Shown here: positions 8,555 to 16,781 of the stretch, piece after piece
Numbering within the stretch: the stretch's first letter is position 1
Layout: every line of letters starts with the position of its first letter
DNA from: an uncultured Faecalibacterium sp.
Lineage (GTDB): Bacteria; Bacillota; Clostridia; Oscillospirales; Ruminococcaceae
Assembly (NCBI GenBank): GCA_934525845.1
Contig: CAKSZS010000038.1
Location: forward strand, 1 to 19,883
Direction: 5' to 3'
DNA: 19,883 nt
Made by a program: the position numbers and the translations under genes
The notes under the pieces: generated by a model
Database searches by the model: none
Told to the model about the DNA's origin: nothing
The model's input: only the letters and a program-made list of their open reading frames with translations

Positions 8555-9250
8555 ATGTTCAAGAATCCGTCATTTCTTTTTGATATCCTATGTACGGCAG
8601 TCTGGATCATTCTGATGCTCCGGTATGCGCACAAGGGCTTTCTGTCCTCCATCGTGCAGCTGGTGGGCAACGGACTCAGCCTGCTGGGCGCACACCAGCT
8701 GTCCGCCGCCTGTGCGGGCTGGGTGTTCGAAAATCTGCTGGCAGGCGGCTTCCGCACCCAGATCGCTGCCAGCCTGTCGGCGGGCGGTGTGGTGGATCTG
8801 ACCGCCATCGCGGAAAAATACGCGGGCTTTCTGCCGGCAGGCTTCCGCGCGTCCATCGTAGCTGCCTGCGAGCGTTCCATTGACGCCGTGCTGGCCGACA
8901 ACGCTGTGGTGCTGGCGGACAGCATTGTGGAAAAGGTGCTGCAGCCGCTGCTGACCCCGGTCATCACGCTGGTGCTGTTCTTTCTGCTGTATGCACTGCT
9001 CCGGATGCTGGTCAGTCTCATTGTGACCGTTATGGGTCTGGTGAACAAGCTGCCGGTCATCGGCACTGTGAACCGGGGCCTTGGCTGGCTGGTGGGCGCA
9101 GGCACCGCCATGCTGGACATCTATCTGGTGCTGTGCGTGGTGTGGGGCGTCATCGTCATCACCGGCGGCAGTCTGTCTGTGCTGAATGACACCGTTCTGA
9201 GCGGGAGTCTTTACTATAAATTGTTTAATCAGTTCAACCCGTTCCTGTAA
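8555..9250 (+). CDS. CvpA family membrane protein
   Basis: 231 aa with hydrophobic stretches at about 9-22, 28-50, 130-160 and 172-205, and an N-terminus of the form FDILCTAVWIILMLRYAHKGFLSS that matches the CvpA/colicin V production family, in which a short TM helix is followed by a basic-Gly turn (YAHKGF). The C-terminal part (GLVNKLPVIGTVNRGLGWLVGAG) is the most conserved CvpA block. The central 70-125 region is soluble and helical. CvpA proteins affect envelope properties and peptide or bile-salt tolerance in other bacteria; the molecular role is unclear. It lies between the DUF5711-like gene (58-bp gap) and clpE (33-bp gap), in one apparent transcript. Confidence 0.8.
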   Translation: MFKNPSFLFDILCTAVWIILMLRYAHKGFLSSIVQLVGNGLSLLGAHQLSAACAGWVFENLLAGGFRTQIAASLSAGGVVDLTAIAEKYAGFLPAGFRASIVAACERSIDAVLADNAVVLADSIVEKVLQPLLTPVITLVLFFLLYALLRMLVSLIVTVMGLVNKLPVIGTVNRGLGWLVGAGTAMLDIYLVLCVVWGVIVITGGSLSVLNDTVLSGSLYYKLFNQFNPFL

Positions 9251-9283
9251 GGAGACAGGAAGGGCTTGGAGCAAGGAGGAACT

Positions 9284-11590
9284 ATGGTCTGTACTCGATG
9301 CCAAAAGCGTCCGGCCGTCATCTTCGTCCAGCGGATGGAGGGCGGCCAGATGAAGCAGGAAGGCTATTGCCTGCACTGCGCCCGGGAACTGCACATCAAG
9401 CCGGTGGAGGATCTGATGAAGCAGTTCGGAATGTCGGATCAGGATCTCGATAACATGGAAGACCGCATGGAAAGTGCGATGGAAGAGCTGGAAAACGGCG
9501 GAAATCCGTTCGCAATGATGATGGGGCAGGAAAATGAGGATGCCGACCCGGATTCGGGGGACGAAGATCTGATCCCCGGCAGCAGTGCGACCTTCCCGGT
9601 GGGCTTTACCGGAAGTGAAAAGCAGAAAAGCGACCGCAATGCCGACAAAAAGGACGGGAAAAAGCCGCCCCGCCGCAAATTCCTGAACAATTACTGCGAA
9701 AACCTGACCCGCAAGGCCCGGGAAGGAAAGCTGGATGACATCATCGGCCGCGACCGCGAGATCTACCGCACCATCCAGATCCTGAGCCGCCGCCAGAAGA
9801 ACAACCCCTGCCTCATCGGCGAAGCCGGTGTGGGCAAGACCGCCATTGCCGAGGGTATTGCCGAGCGCATTGCCAAGGGCGATGTGCCCATCGGCCTGCA
9901 GGATAAGGAGATCTATCTGCTGGATCTGACCAGTCTGGTGGCGGGTACCCAGTTCCGCGGCCAGTTCGAGCAGCGGGTCAAGGGCCTGTTGAGCGAAGTC
10001 AAGGCTGCTGGAAATGTCATCCTGTTCATTGACGAGATCCACACCATCACCTCCGCCGGGGAGAGCGAAGGTGCCATGAACGCGGGCAACATCCTGAAGC
10101 CCGCGTTGTCCCGCGGCGAGATCCAGGTCATCGGCGCTACGACCTTCACCGAGTACCGCAAGTACATCGAGAAGGATCAGGCACTGGAGCGCCGCTTCCA
10201 GCCGGTGCGGGTGGAAGAACCCAGCGTGGCCGACACCCTGGCCGTGATGAACGGCATCAAGCACTACTACGAGGAGCATCATCATGTGCAGGTGCCCGCC
10301 GAGGTGCTGAGCGCCACCGTCACCCTGAGCGAACGCTATATCACCGACCGCTACCTGCCGGACAAGGCCATCGACCTGCTGGACGAGGCCTGTGCCTGCT
10401 GCAATCTGGCTCACCCGGTCATCTCCGAGTATCTGAGAATGCAGAAGGAGCTGGATGCCCTGAAGCAGGAAGAAGCCGATATGGAGACCGCGGACGTCAA
10501 CGAAGCCATCGACTACGAGCGGGTGGCCGAGCGCAAGACCCGCATCGCCAAGCTGGAAGCCGAGCTGCCCGCCAAGCAGGCAGCCGCCAGTGAGATCCAG
10601 GTGAGCATGGACGATGTGGCCAAGGTCATCGAGCTGTGGACCGGCATCCCGGCGGTGAAGATCCGGGAAACCGAATTCGCCAAGCTGGCCAGCCTGGAAA
10701 GCGACCTGAAAAAGAAGATCGTCGGCCAGGATGAAGCCGTGCATCTGGTGGCACAGTCCATCAAGCGCAGCCGCGCCGACCTGTCCGGCCGCCGCCGTCC
10801 CGCCAGCTTCATCTTTGTCGGCCCCACCGGCGTGGGCAAGACCGAACTGGTCAAGCAACTGGCCAACCAGCTGTTTGACGGCCCAGACCCGCTGATCCGT
10901 CTGGACATGAGCGAGTATATGGAGAAGTACGCGGTGTCCCGCATGATCGGTTCGCCTCCGGGCTATGTGGGCTACGAAGAGGCCGGGCAGCTTACCGAAA
11001 AGGTGCGCCGCCGCCCCTACAGCGTGGTGCTGTTCGACGAGATCGAAAAGGCCCACCCCGATGTGATGAACATCCTGCTGCAGATTTTGGACGAGGGCAA
11101 GATCAACGATGCCCAGGGCCGCACGGTGGACTTTTCCAATACGGTCATCTGCATGACCTCCAATGCGGGCAGCAGCGACCAGACCACCAGCAGCCTGGGC
11201 TTCAACAAGAGCGAGGAGGACCGCAACGAGGAAAAATCCCGCAAGGCGCTGGCCAAGTTCCTGCGTCCGGAGTTCCTGGGCCGCGTGGATGAGGTCATCA
11301 CCTTCAAGCCCCTGAGCGGGGAGACCCTGCAGGGCATCGCGGCCCTGATGCTGGACGAGTACAAGGCCGGCATGGAAGCCAAGGGCATCGCTTACAGCTA
11401 CACCCCGGCCGCGCTCAAGGCCCTGGTCAAGAAGAGCGAGGGCGGCAAGTTTGGTGCCCGTGACCTGCGCCGGGTCATCCGCAAGGCGGTGGAGGACCCC
11501 GCCGCTGAACGGCTCATCGATGGTACGCTGGCCTCCGGCAGTACCCTTGTGGTGGATGCCGACGAAAACGGCGAAGTTGTGCTGAAATAA
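9284..11590 (+). CDS. clpE: ClpE-type Clp ATPase with zinc-finger N-terminus
   Basis: 768 aa two-ring AAA+ unfoldase. Cysteines 3, 6, 29 and 32 form CX2CX22CX2C, the N-terminal zinc motif of ClpE, in place of the Clp_N repeats of ClpC. A charged low-complexity linker follows (about 50-135; acidic DADPDSGDED, basic KKDGKKPPRRK). D1 has Walker A GEAGVGKT (179-186) and Walker B LFIDEIH (247-253). A middle coiled region lies at about 385-435. D2 has GPTGVGKT (513-520), VLFDEIE (582-588) and sensor GARD (724-727). The ClpP-docking loop is SLGF (637-640), so it probably feeds substrates to ClpP. AAGGAGG stands 5 nt before the ATG, which decides against an upstream TTG at 9266. No CtsR direct repeat was seen upstream. 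Last gene of the plus-strand train. Confidence 0.9.
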   Translation: MVCTRCQKRPAVIFVQRMEGGQMKQEGYCLHCARELHIKPVEDLMKQFGMSDQDLDNMEDRMESAMEELENGGNPFAMMMGQENEDADPDSGDEDLIPGSSATFPVGFTGSEKQKSDRNADKKDGKKPPRRKFLNNYCENLTRKAREGKLDDIIGRDREIYRTIQILSRRQKNNPCLIGEAGVGKTAIAEGIAERIAKGDVPIGLQDKEIYLLDLTSLVAGTQFRGQFEQRVKGLLSEVKAAGNVILFIDEIHTITSAGESEGAMNAGNILKPALSRGEIQVIGATTFTEYRKYIEKDQALERRFQPVRVEEPSVADTLAVMNGIKHYYEEHHHVQVPAEVLSATVTLSERYITDRYLPDKAIDLLDEACACCNLAHPVISEYLRMQKELDALKQEEADMETADVNEAIDYERVAERKTRIAKLEAELPAKQAAASEIQVSMDDVAKVIELWTGIPAVKIRETEFAKLASLESDLKKKIVGQDEAVHLVAQSIKRSRADLSGRRRPASFIFVGPTGVGKTELVKQLANQLFDGPDPLIRLDMSEYMEKYAVSRMIGSPPGYVGYEEAGQLTEKVRRRPYSVVLFDEIEKAHPDVMNILLQILDEGKINDAQGRTVDFSNTVICMTSNAGSSDQTTSSLGFNKSEEDRNEEKSRKALAKFLRPEFLGRVDEVITFKPLSGETLQGIAALMLDEYKAGMEAKGIAYSYTPAALKALVKKSEGGKFGARDLRRVIRKAVEDPAAERLIDGTLASGSTLVVDADENGEVVLK

Positions 11591-11603
11591 TCGTTGGAAT
11601 GCA

Positions 11604-11656
11604 ATGCGCCCCCTGTCCTGTCGGGTCTCCGGCATGGGACAGGGGGCGTATTTTTT
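11604..11656 (+). terminator. Rho-independent terminator after clpE
   Basis: A 15-bp stem (11604-11618 with 11637-11651, one G.T pair) is very GC-rich (CGCCCCCTGTCC core) and is followed by six T residues, starting 13 bp after the clpE stop. It also lies after the convergent recQ gene, but on that strand no T tract follows. Confidence 0.93.
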
Positions 11657-11678
11657 GAGGGCGAGCTTGCTTTCTGAT

Positions 11679-13259
11679 TTAGTCTCTGCTTTCCACCGCA
11701 TCCTCGATGACGCGCAGGAAGGCGGAGCCGTAGCGGGCGGCTTTCTTTTCGCCCACGCCGCTGATGTTCAGCAGTTCATCCAGGCTCAGGGGCTTTTTCA
11801 CGGCCATTTCCCGCAGGGTGGAGTCGTTGAACACCATAAAGGCGGGGATGTTCTGCTTTCCGGCCAGTCGTTTGCGCAGGGCGTACAAGGCGTTCAGCAG
11901 CTTCTCGTCAAACTCGCTGAGGGCAGGCCCCTGCGCCGACGCCTTGGTGCGGCGGGGCTTTTCCAGCCGGCGGGCGCTTTCGGCGGCCCGGCGCTGCGAA
12001 GCGTCCAGCTGTTGCTGGACTTCCTGTTCGGCGGCAAGGCAGCAGGAGCAGTTCCCGCATTTCTTTGGGGCCGCCTCTCCGAAGTAGTGGAGCAGAAAGC
12101 CCCGCAGGCAGTCGTGGGTGGTGGAATAGAAGGTCATGTACTTCAGACGTTCCTCGGCCTTGCGGGCGGCGTCCAGCTTCACCTCGACGGGCAGGCCGTT
12201 GTCGGCTTCCCGTTCCTTGTCGATGAAAAAGCGGATGGTGCGCACATCCGAGCCGGAGTACAGCAGGGTGCAGCGGGCGGGCTGACCGTCCCGTCCGGCC
12301 CGGCCGGCTTCCTGATAGTAGCTTTCCAGATCCTTGGGCATATTGTAGTGGATGACGAACCGCACGTTGGGTTTGTCGATGCCCATGCCGAAAGCGTTGG
12401 TGGCCACCATGATCTGGATGCGGTCGTACAGAAAATCGTCCTGGTTCTTCCGGCGGGTGTCGGCGTCCAGCTTGGCGTGGTAGGCCGCAGCGCGGATGCC
12501 CCGGCTCTGCAGCAGGCGGGCGGTCTCGTCCACCTGCTTGGTGGTGCTGCAGTAGACGATGCCGGCGTGATCGCCCTCCTTCAGCACCAGATCCAGCAGG
12601 CGCAGGGGCTTTTCACTGGGCAGAGCGCGCTGAGTCTCGAAATACAGGTTGGGACGGTCAAAGCTGGCGGTGACCTCGTAAGGCTTCTGCAGGGCAAGGT
12701 GATCCCGGATGTCGTCCCGCACATGGGCGGTGGCGGTGGCCGTGAACGCGCCCACCACCGGGCGATGGGGCAGGCTGTCCACGAATTCCCGGATGCGCAG
12801 ATAGCTGGGGCGGAAATCCTGGCCCCACTGACTGATGCAGTGGGCTTCGTCCACCGTCACCATGCTGATCTCCCGCTCCTGCACAAAGCGCTGGAAGCCC
12901 GGCATCTCCAACCGTTCCGGGGCAACGTAGATGATCTTGTACCAGCCCTCCCGGGCGCGGCGCAGCATCAGGGCTTTCTGGTTGTCGGTCAGGCTGTTGT
13001 TCAGGAATGCAGCCGCCACGCCGGCCTGCACCAGCGCCCCCACCTGATCCTTCATCAGGCTGACCAGCGGCGACACCACCAGCGTAATGCCCGGCAGCAG
13101 AAGCGCCGGTACCTGATAGCAGATGGATTTGCCCGCGCCGGTGGGCATCACGGCCAGCACATCCTGCCCGGCCAGCAGGCGGTTGACGATCTCTTCCTGC
13201 CCGGGGCGGAAGCTGTCGTAGCCAAAAATTTTTTTCAGGATGCTGTGCGGGTTTTCCAT
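11679..13259 (-). CDS. recQ: ATP-dependent DNA helicase RecQ (short form)
   Basis: 526 aa. Superfamily 2 motifs: motif 0 FRPGQ (17-21), Walker A PTGAGKS (39-45), DEAH (137-140) with the aromatic-rich loop CISQWGQDFRPSY (141-153), motif III TATA (174-177), and motif VI QEAGRAGRDG (316-325). The RecQ zinc site is complete (C384, C401, C404, C407). HRDC occupies the C-terminus (about 446-526, NISGVGEKKAARYG). Between zinc site and HRDC there are only about 40 charged residues, so the winged-helix (RQC) domain is missing; E. coli RecQ is 609 aa. The start is preceded by GGAGG. RecQ unwinds DNA 3' to 5' in repair and fork restart. Monocistronic, convergent with clpE and divergent from the glycosyltransferase. 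Confidence 0.93.
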   Translation of the reverse strand: MENPHSILKKIFGYDSFRPGQEEIVNRLLAGQDVLAVMPTGAGKSICYQVPALLLPGITLVVSPLVSLMKDQVGALVQAGVAAAFLNNSLTDNQKALMLRRAREGWYKIIYVAPERLEMPGFQRFVQEREISMVTVDEAHCISQWGQDFRPSYLRIREFVDSLPHRPVVGAFTATATAHVRDDIRDHLALQKPYEVTASFDRPNLYFETQRALPSEKPLRLLDLVLKEGDHAGIVYCSTTKQVDETARLLQSRGIRAAAYHAKLDADTRRKNQDDFLYDRIQIMVATNAFGMGIDKPNVRFVIHYNMPKDLESYYQEAGRAGRDGQPARCTLLYSGSDVRTIRFFIDKEREADNGLPVEVKLDAARKAEERLKYMTFYSTTHDCLRGFLLHYFGEAAPKKCGNCSCCLAAEQEVQQQLDASQRRAAESARRLEKPRRTKASAQGPALSEFDEKLLNALYALRKRLAGKQNIPAFMVFNDSTLREMAVKKPLSLDELLNISGVGEKKAARYGSAFLRVIEDAVESRD

Positions 13260-13316
13260 GGGTTCCTCCGTTATAATCAGTAAAGGCGCCGTCTGTGCGC
13301 AAGGCTCAACCATACC

Positions 13317-13345
13317 AGTATAGCACAAAATGACGCAGTTTGCGC
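13317..13345 (-). promoter_or_regulatory. Candidate promoter of recQ
   Basis: On the minus strand, -10 TATACT (13317-13322) with TGC before it (extended -10, in the string TGTGC). The -35 hexamer at 17-bp spacing is poor (GCGCAA), which the extended -10 may compensate for. The recQ ATG is about 58 bp downstream. Confidence 0.5.
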
Positions 13346-13362
13346 GGAGAAAAGCGCCCTCC

Positions 13363-13402
13363 TGCCCGGAAAAGTGCGAAAAATCAACGATATTTCCGGG
13401 CA
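13363..13402. promoter_or_regulatory. 10-bp inverted repeat between recQ and glycosyltransferase
   Basis: TGCCCGGAAA (13363-13372) is repeated in inverted form as TTTCCGGGCA (13393-13402), a perfect match, with a 20-bp A-rich interval. It lies just upstream of the -35 region of the glycosyltransferase and 18 bp upstream of that of recQ, so it could be a shared operator or a cruciform. Confidence 0.5.
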
Positions 13403-13406
13403 AGGA

Positions 13407-13435
13407 TAGCTTTTCAGGATTGAAAATGCTATAAT
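13407..13435 (+). promoter_or_regulatory. Promoter of glycosyltransferase gene
   Basis: Perfect -10 TATAAT (13430-13435) with TGC before it (extended -10). The -35 hexamer (TAGCTT, 13407-13412) is weak. A leader of about 65 nt follows, with GAAGGAG before the start codon. Confidence 0.6.
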
Positions 13436-13508
13436 AAGAGCACATCTTTCCATGCGGCGGCGTTGTGTGTGCCGACTGCGAATCGAATCTGAAGGAGTAT
13501 TTTGAACT

Positions 13509-14534
13509 ATGCAAAAGCTGATCACCTTTGCCGTGCCGTGCTACAACTCGGCGGCTTATATGCGCCACTGCATCGAGACCCTGCTGTCTGCAGGCGAGCA
13601 GGCCGAGATCATTCTGGTGGATGACGGTTCCGTCAAGGACGAGACCCCGGCCATCTGCGATGAGTATGCGGCCAAGTATCCCACCATCGTCAAGGCCATC
13701 CATCAGGAGAACGGCGGCCACGGCGAGGGCGTCAATCAGGGCATCCGCAACGCCACCGGCCTGTACTATAAAGTGGTAGACAGCGATGACTGGCTGGACA
13801 CCGACTGCCTGAAAAAGGTGCTGGCAAAGCTGGCCGTACTGGTAGAGCACCACACCGCCCCGGATCTGATGATCTGCAACTATGTGTATGAGCACGTGGA
13901 GGACGGCACCAGCCACACGGTGCGCTACACCAACGTTTTCCCGCAGAACCGGCTGTTCAGCTGGATGCACGTTGGGCACTTCCGCCCGGACCAGAACCTG
14001 CTGATGCACTCGGTCATGTACCGTACCGAGGTGCTGCGCCAGTGCGGCATGGTGCTGCCCAAGCACACCTTCTATGTGGACAACATCTTCGTGTATCAGC
14101 CGCTGCCCTATGTCAAGAGTATGTACTACATGGATCTGGATCTGTACCGCTACTTCATCGGCCGTGCGGATCAGAGCGTGAACGAGAGCGTCATGGTCAA
14201 GCGGGTGGACCAGCAGCTGCGGGTGACCAGGCACATGATCGACTGCCAGGATCTGGACGCGTTGAAGCACGAGAAGCGTCTGCGCGCGTATATGCTGCAC
14301 TATCTGGCCATGATGATGTCGGTGAGCGACATCTTCCTGCTGCTGGACGGCAGCGCGGAGGCTCACGCCAAAAAGAAGGAACTGTGGCAGTACCTGAAAG
14401 ACCGGGTCAGCCCCAGCGTCTACCGTTCCATTGTGCTGAGCCTGGGCGGCATCACCAACATGAACTTCCCCGGCAGCGACAAGATCATTCTGGGCGGTTA
14501 CCGTTTGGCACAGAAGGTCGTCAAATTCAATTAA
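13509..14534 (+). CDS. Family 2 glycosyltransferase
   Basis: 341 aa. GT-A fold N-terminus: LITFAVPCYNSAAYMRHCIETLL (4-26), nucleotide-binding DDG (38-40), and the metal-binding DSDDW (91-95) after YYKVV. The C-terminal ~150 residues are helical and carry YRYFIGRADQSVN, a segment common in GT2 enzymes of Firmicutes that make cell-wall or capsular glycans. No transmembrane helix is seen, so it is probably cytoplasmic or peripheral. Donor and acceptor cannot be told. The gene stands alone, with its own promoter and terminator, which is unusual for glycosyltransferases that normally sit in polysaccharide clusters. GAAGGAG is 11 nt before the ATG. Confidence 0.88.
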   Translation: MQKLITFAVPCYNSAAYMRHCIETLLSAGEQAEIILVDDGSVKDETPAICDEYAAKYPTIVKAIHQENGGHGEGVNQGIRNATGLYYKVVDSDDWLDTDCLKKVLAKLAVLVEHHTAPDLMICNYVYEHVEDGTSHTVRYTNVFPQNRLFSWMHVGHFRPDQNLLMHSVMYRTEVLRQCGMVLPKHTFYVDNIFVYQPLPYVKSMYYMDLDLYRYFIGRADQSVNESVMVKRVDQQLRVTRHMIDCQDLDALKHEKRLRAYMLHYLAMMMSVSDIFLLLDGSAEAHAKKKELWQYLKDRVSPSVYRSIVLSLGGITNMNFPGSDKIILGGYRLAQKVVKFN

Positions 14535-14546
14535 GGCATCTCCCGG

Positions 14547-14577
14547 GCGGGCACAGCAGCGGCTGTGCCCGCTTTTT
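14547..14577 (+). terminator. Rho-independent terminator after glycosyltransferase
   Basis: Perfect 11-bp stem GCGGGCACAGC/GCTGTGCCCGC with AGCG tetraloop (14547-14572), followed by five T residues, 12 bp after the stop codon. Confidence 0.95.
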
Positions 14578-14621
14578 GTGTCTCTTTAAGAAAAATTATG
14601 CCGTTTTGTCCAGGACAGATG

Positions 14622-14650
14622 TTGCATTTTGGCGGGGCAGAGAGTATACT
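14622..14650 (+). promoter_or_regulatory. Promoter of cation/proton antiporter
   Basis: -35 TTGCAT (14622-14627), 17-bp spacer, -10 TATACT (14645-14650). The transcript would have a leader of about 140 nt before the ATG at 14800. Confidence 0.7.
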
Positions 14651-14745
14651 GGTCGGGCATCTGTTGAGCAGAAGCCGCTGCGCGTCCCTTTTCCCGTGTT
14701 TCTCTTTCGTGCAGGGCTTCGCATATTTTCTGGTATTTTTTGGAT

Positions 14746-14784
14746 AAGGAGGAAACGGAAGCTGCCCGGCGAGCCGGCGGCTTC
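14746..14784 (+). promoter_or_regulatory. Shine-Dalgarno plus hairpin in antiporter leader
   Basis: AAGGAGG (14746-14752), a full Shine-Dalgarno, lies 47 nt before the ATG. No ATG, GTG or TTG stands at normal distance from it. Between them, GAAGCTGCC (14758-14766) pairs with GGCGGCTTC (14776-14784), a 9-bp stem with one T.G pair. Folding would shorten the gap from 47 to about 20 nt. Confidence 0.6.
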
Positions 14785-14799
14785 CCACACAATCACATC

Positions 14800-16095
14800 A
14801 TGGAACAAATGTTGATCTGCCTGTCGCTTGCCCTGATCGCAGGCCTGCTGATGTCCCGCCTGGCCAAGGCGGTCAATCTGCCGGCGGTCACGTCCTATCT
14901 GGTGGCGGGCCTGCTGCTGGGACCGTTCTTTCTGGGGCGTCTGGGCCTGAGCGGGCTTGGCTTCGGGTTCGGTACGCTGGAACAGGTGGAAAGCTACGGC
15001 GTCATCACCAAGGTGGCGCTGGGCTTCATCGCCTTCGTCATCGGCAATGAGTTCCGGCTCAGTGCCCTGAAGAGCATGGGCAAGCAGGCCATCACGGTCG
15101 GCATTGCACAGGCAGTCATTACCACCGCCCTGGTGGACGTGGCACTGGTCGTGCTGCACCTGCTCTTCCCCGATGTCATTTCGCTGGCCTCGGCCATTAC
15201 GCTGGGTGCCATCGCGGCTGCTACGGCACCGGCCGCGACCCTGATGGTCGTCAAGCAGTACAAGGCGGACGGCCCCCTGACCCACCTGCTGCTGATGGTG
15301 GTCGCCATTGACGATGCCGTGGGTCTGGTGCTGTTCTCCGGCTCCTATGGCGTGGCAAATGCCCTGGAGCAGGGGCACATGGATCCTTTGAGCGTCATCG
15401 TGGAGCCGCTGATGGAGATCGTGCTCTCTCTGGCGCTGGGTGCTGTGGCCGGCTACCTGCTGAACCTGCTGGAAGTGTACTTCCATTCCCGTTCCAAGCG
15501 CATGAGCCTGTCCGTGGCCTTCGTGCTGCTGACCGTCGGCGTCTCCATGATCGAGTTCAACGTGGGCGGCGTGAAGTGTGGCTTTTCTCTGCTGCTGGTC
15601 TGCATGATGACCGGCACGGTCTTCTGCAACATCTGCCCCACCTCGGAAGAGCTGATGGATCGTCTGGACCGCTGGGTCTCGCCCATCAACATCCTGTTCT
15701 TTGTGCTGTCCGGCGCAGAGCTGGACCTGACCATCCTGTCCAACCCGCTTGTGCTGCTGGTGGGCGTGGTGTACATCGCCAGCCGCTCCCTGGGCAAGAT
15801 CAGCGGTGCCTATGCCAGCTGCCGTGCCACCAAGTGCAGCCCCAGCATCCAGAAGTATCTGGGCATCACCCTGCTGCCCCAGGCTGGCGTAGCCCTGGGC
15901 ATGGCCGCAGAGGCTGCCCAGCTTTCCGACGGACACATGGTCCGGAACGTGGTGCTGTTCTCGGTGCTGGTGTATGAGCTGGTAGGCCCCACCCTGACCC
16001 GGATGGCTCTGACGGCTGCCGGCGAGATCCGCCCGGAGGGCCGCACCAGTGCCCGTGTGGAGAACAAGCCGGAAGAACCGGTCTCCGTAAACTGA
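14800..16095 (+). CDS. Cation/proton antiporter, CPA2 (Kef/NapA-like) family
   Basis: 431 aa from the ATG, with about 12-13 hydrophobic segments across residues 1-400. The first is LICLSLALIAGLLMSRLAKAVNLP, then TSYLVAGLLLGP, the usual CPA2 beginning. The unwound-helix motif ATAPAATLMVV (141-151) and the acidic pair DD (171-172, AIDDAVG) are the transport-site signatures; in this superfamily a DD pair is usually linked to electrogenic exchange. There is no C-terminal RCK/TrkA domain, only a short charged tail (about 405-431). It likely exchanges Na+ or K+ for H+ in the membrane. The in-frame TTG at 14740 would place the Shine-Dalgarno inside the gene and add a hydrophilic stretch, so ATG 14800 is preferred, although its own ribosome site is displaced. 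Confidence 0.88.
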   Translation: MEQMLICLSLALIAGLLMSRLAKAVNLPAVTSYLVAGLLLGPFFLGRLGLSGLGFGFGTLEQVESYGVITKVALGFIAFVIGNEFRLSALKSMGKQAITVGIAQAVITTALVDVALVVLHLLFPDVISLASAITLGAIAAATAPAATLMVVKQYKADGPLTHLLLMVVAIDDAVGLVLFSGSYGVANALEQGHMDPLSVIVEPLMEIVLSLALGAVAGYLLNLLEVYFHSRSKRMSLSVAFVLLTVGVSMIEFNVGGVKCGFSLLLVCMMTGTVFCNICPTSEELMDRLDRWVSPINILFFVLSGAELDLTILSNPLVLLVGVVYIASRSLGKISGAYASCRATKCSPSIQKYLGITLLPQAGVALGMAAEAAQLSDGHMVRNVVLFSVLVYELVGPTLTRMALTAAGEIRPEGRTSARVENKPEEPVSVN

Positions 16096-16125
16096 GTTTT
16101 CCCCATTTTTCAGAATCAAAATCGC

Positions 16126-16190
16126 AAAAGGCGCCCCGGTTTTCCACCGCTCCTGCAGAGCACTGTGGAAAACCGGGGCGCCTTTGTGTT
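16126..16190. terminator. Bidirectional terminator, perfect 21-bp stem
   Basis: 16127-16147 and 16165-16185 are perfectly complementary over 21 bp, with a 17-nt loop containing a further GCTC/GAGC pair. The stem ends AAA/TTT, giving TTTGTGTTTG on the plus strand and TTTTGCGATTTTG on the minus strand. It lies between the antiporter (plus) and nrdG (minus) and probably serves both. Confidence 0.9.
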
Positions 16191-16193
16191 TGT

Positions 16194-16754
16194 TTAGTTG
16201 CCGTCCATGGTGTGGGTGGCAAAGACCTTTTCGTCCTGCCACCAGACGGGCTGCCCGGCGGCAAGGGTCTTGGGCACATCCAGCAGACGCTGGTTGCGGC
16301 TCCCGCGGAACCGCAGGGAGATGTCGTGCTCGGCCTGGACGAATTCGCCGTCCACCAGCACGTCCAGCAGGGCCAGCAGCTCGTCGGTCACCTCGCACCG
16401 GGCGGTGCTGGGTACCTGGCCGGTCAGCTGTTCCCAGGTGTAGCCGGAGTAGCACCAGACGGTTTTGTCCGGGTACAGGGCCTTGAAGTTGCGCACAAAG
16501 GGCAGCAGCTCCCGCTGGTTCTCCGGTTCCATGGGTTCGCCGCCCAGCAGGGAGATGCCTGCGATGTAGGCGGGCTGACAGGAAGCGAATACCTCATTGC
16601 GGGTGGCCTTGTCGAAGGGCTGGCCGTAGGCAAAATCCCAGGCCACGGCGTTGAAGCAGCCGGGGCAGTGGTGGCGGCAGCCGGATACAAAGATGCTGGT
16701 GCGCACGCCCGGCCCGTTGGCGATGTCGTAATATTTGATGGTTGCGTAGTTCAT
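16194..16754 (-). CDS. nrdG: Anaerobic ribonucleotide reductase activating protein NrdG
   Basis: 186 aa radical-SAM enzyme. Its N-terminal Fe-S motif CX3CX2C is at C26, C30 and C33 (SGCRHHCPGCFN), the expected 4Fe-4S ligands. GPGVRTSIFVSGC before it and SLLGGEPMEPENQ (SAM contact) after it are typical of NrdG. It uses reduced flavodoxin or ferredoxin and SAM to create the glycyl radical on NrdD. It follows nrdD on the same strand, separated by 186 bp of which 135 bp are a MITE-like element. No Shine-Dalgarno is seen in the AT-rich sequence just before the ATG, which may be a consequence of the insertion. Confidence 0.95.
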   Translation of the reverse strand: MNYATIKYYDIANGPGVRTSIFVSGCRHHCPGCFNAVAWDFAYGQPFDKATRNEVFASCQPAYIAGISLLGGEPMEPENQRELLPFVRNFKALYPDKTVWCYSGYTWEQLTGQVPSTARCEVTDELLALLDVLVDGEFVQAEHDISLRFRGSRNQRLLDVPKTLAAGQPVWWQDEKVFATHTMDGN

Positions 16755-16781
16755 AAGTCGATATTACTTTTTAGCGTGCTC

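Noticed and set aside
8588..11701. Very long open frame (over 1000 codons) on the minus strand opposite cvpA and clpE
   Set aside because: It mirrors clpE, which has all its catalytic motifs. The translation is low-complexity (His, Gln, Gly, Leu rich) and has no family features; it arises from GC-rich third positions.
13260..14366. Extended recQ start inside the glycosyltransferase on the minus strand
   Set aside because: The extra residues are antisense to the glycosyltransferase. The RecQ family start with GGAGG is at 13259 and the promoter lies in between.
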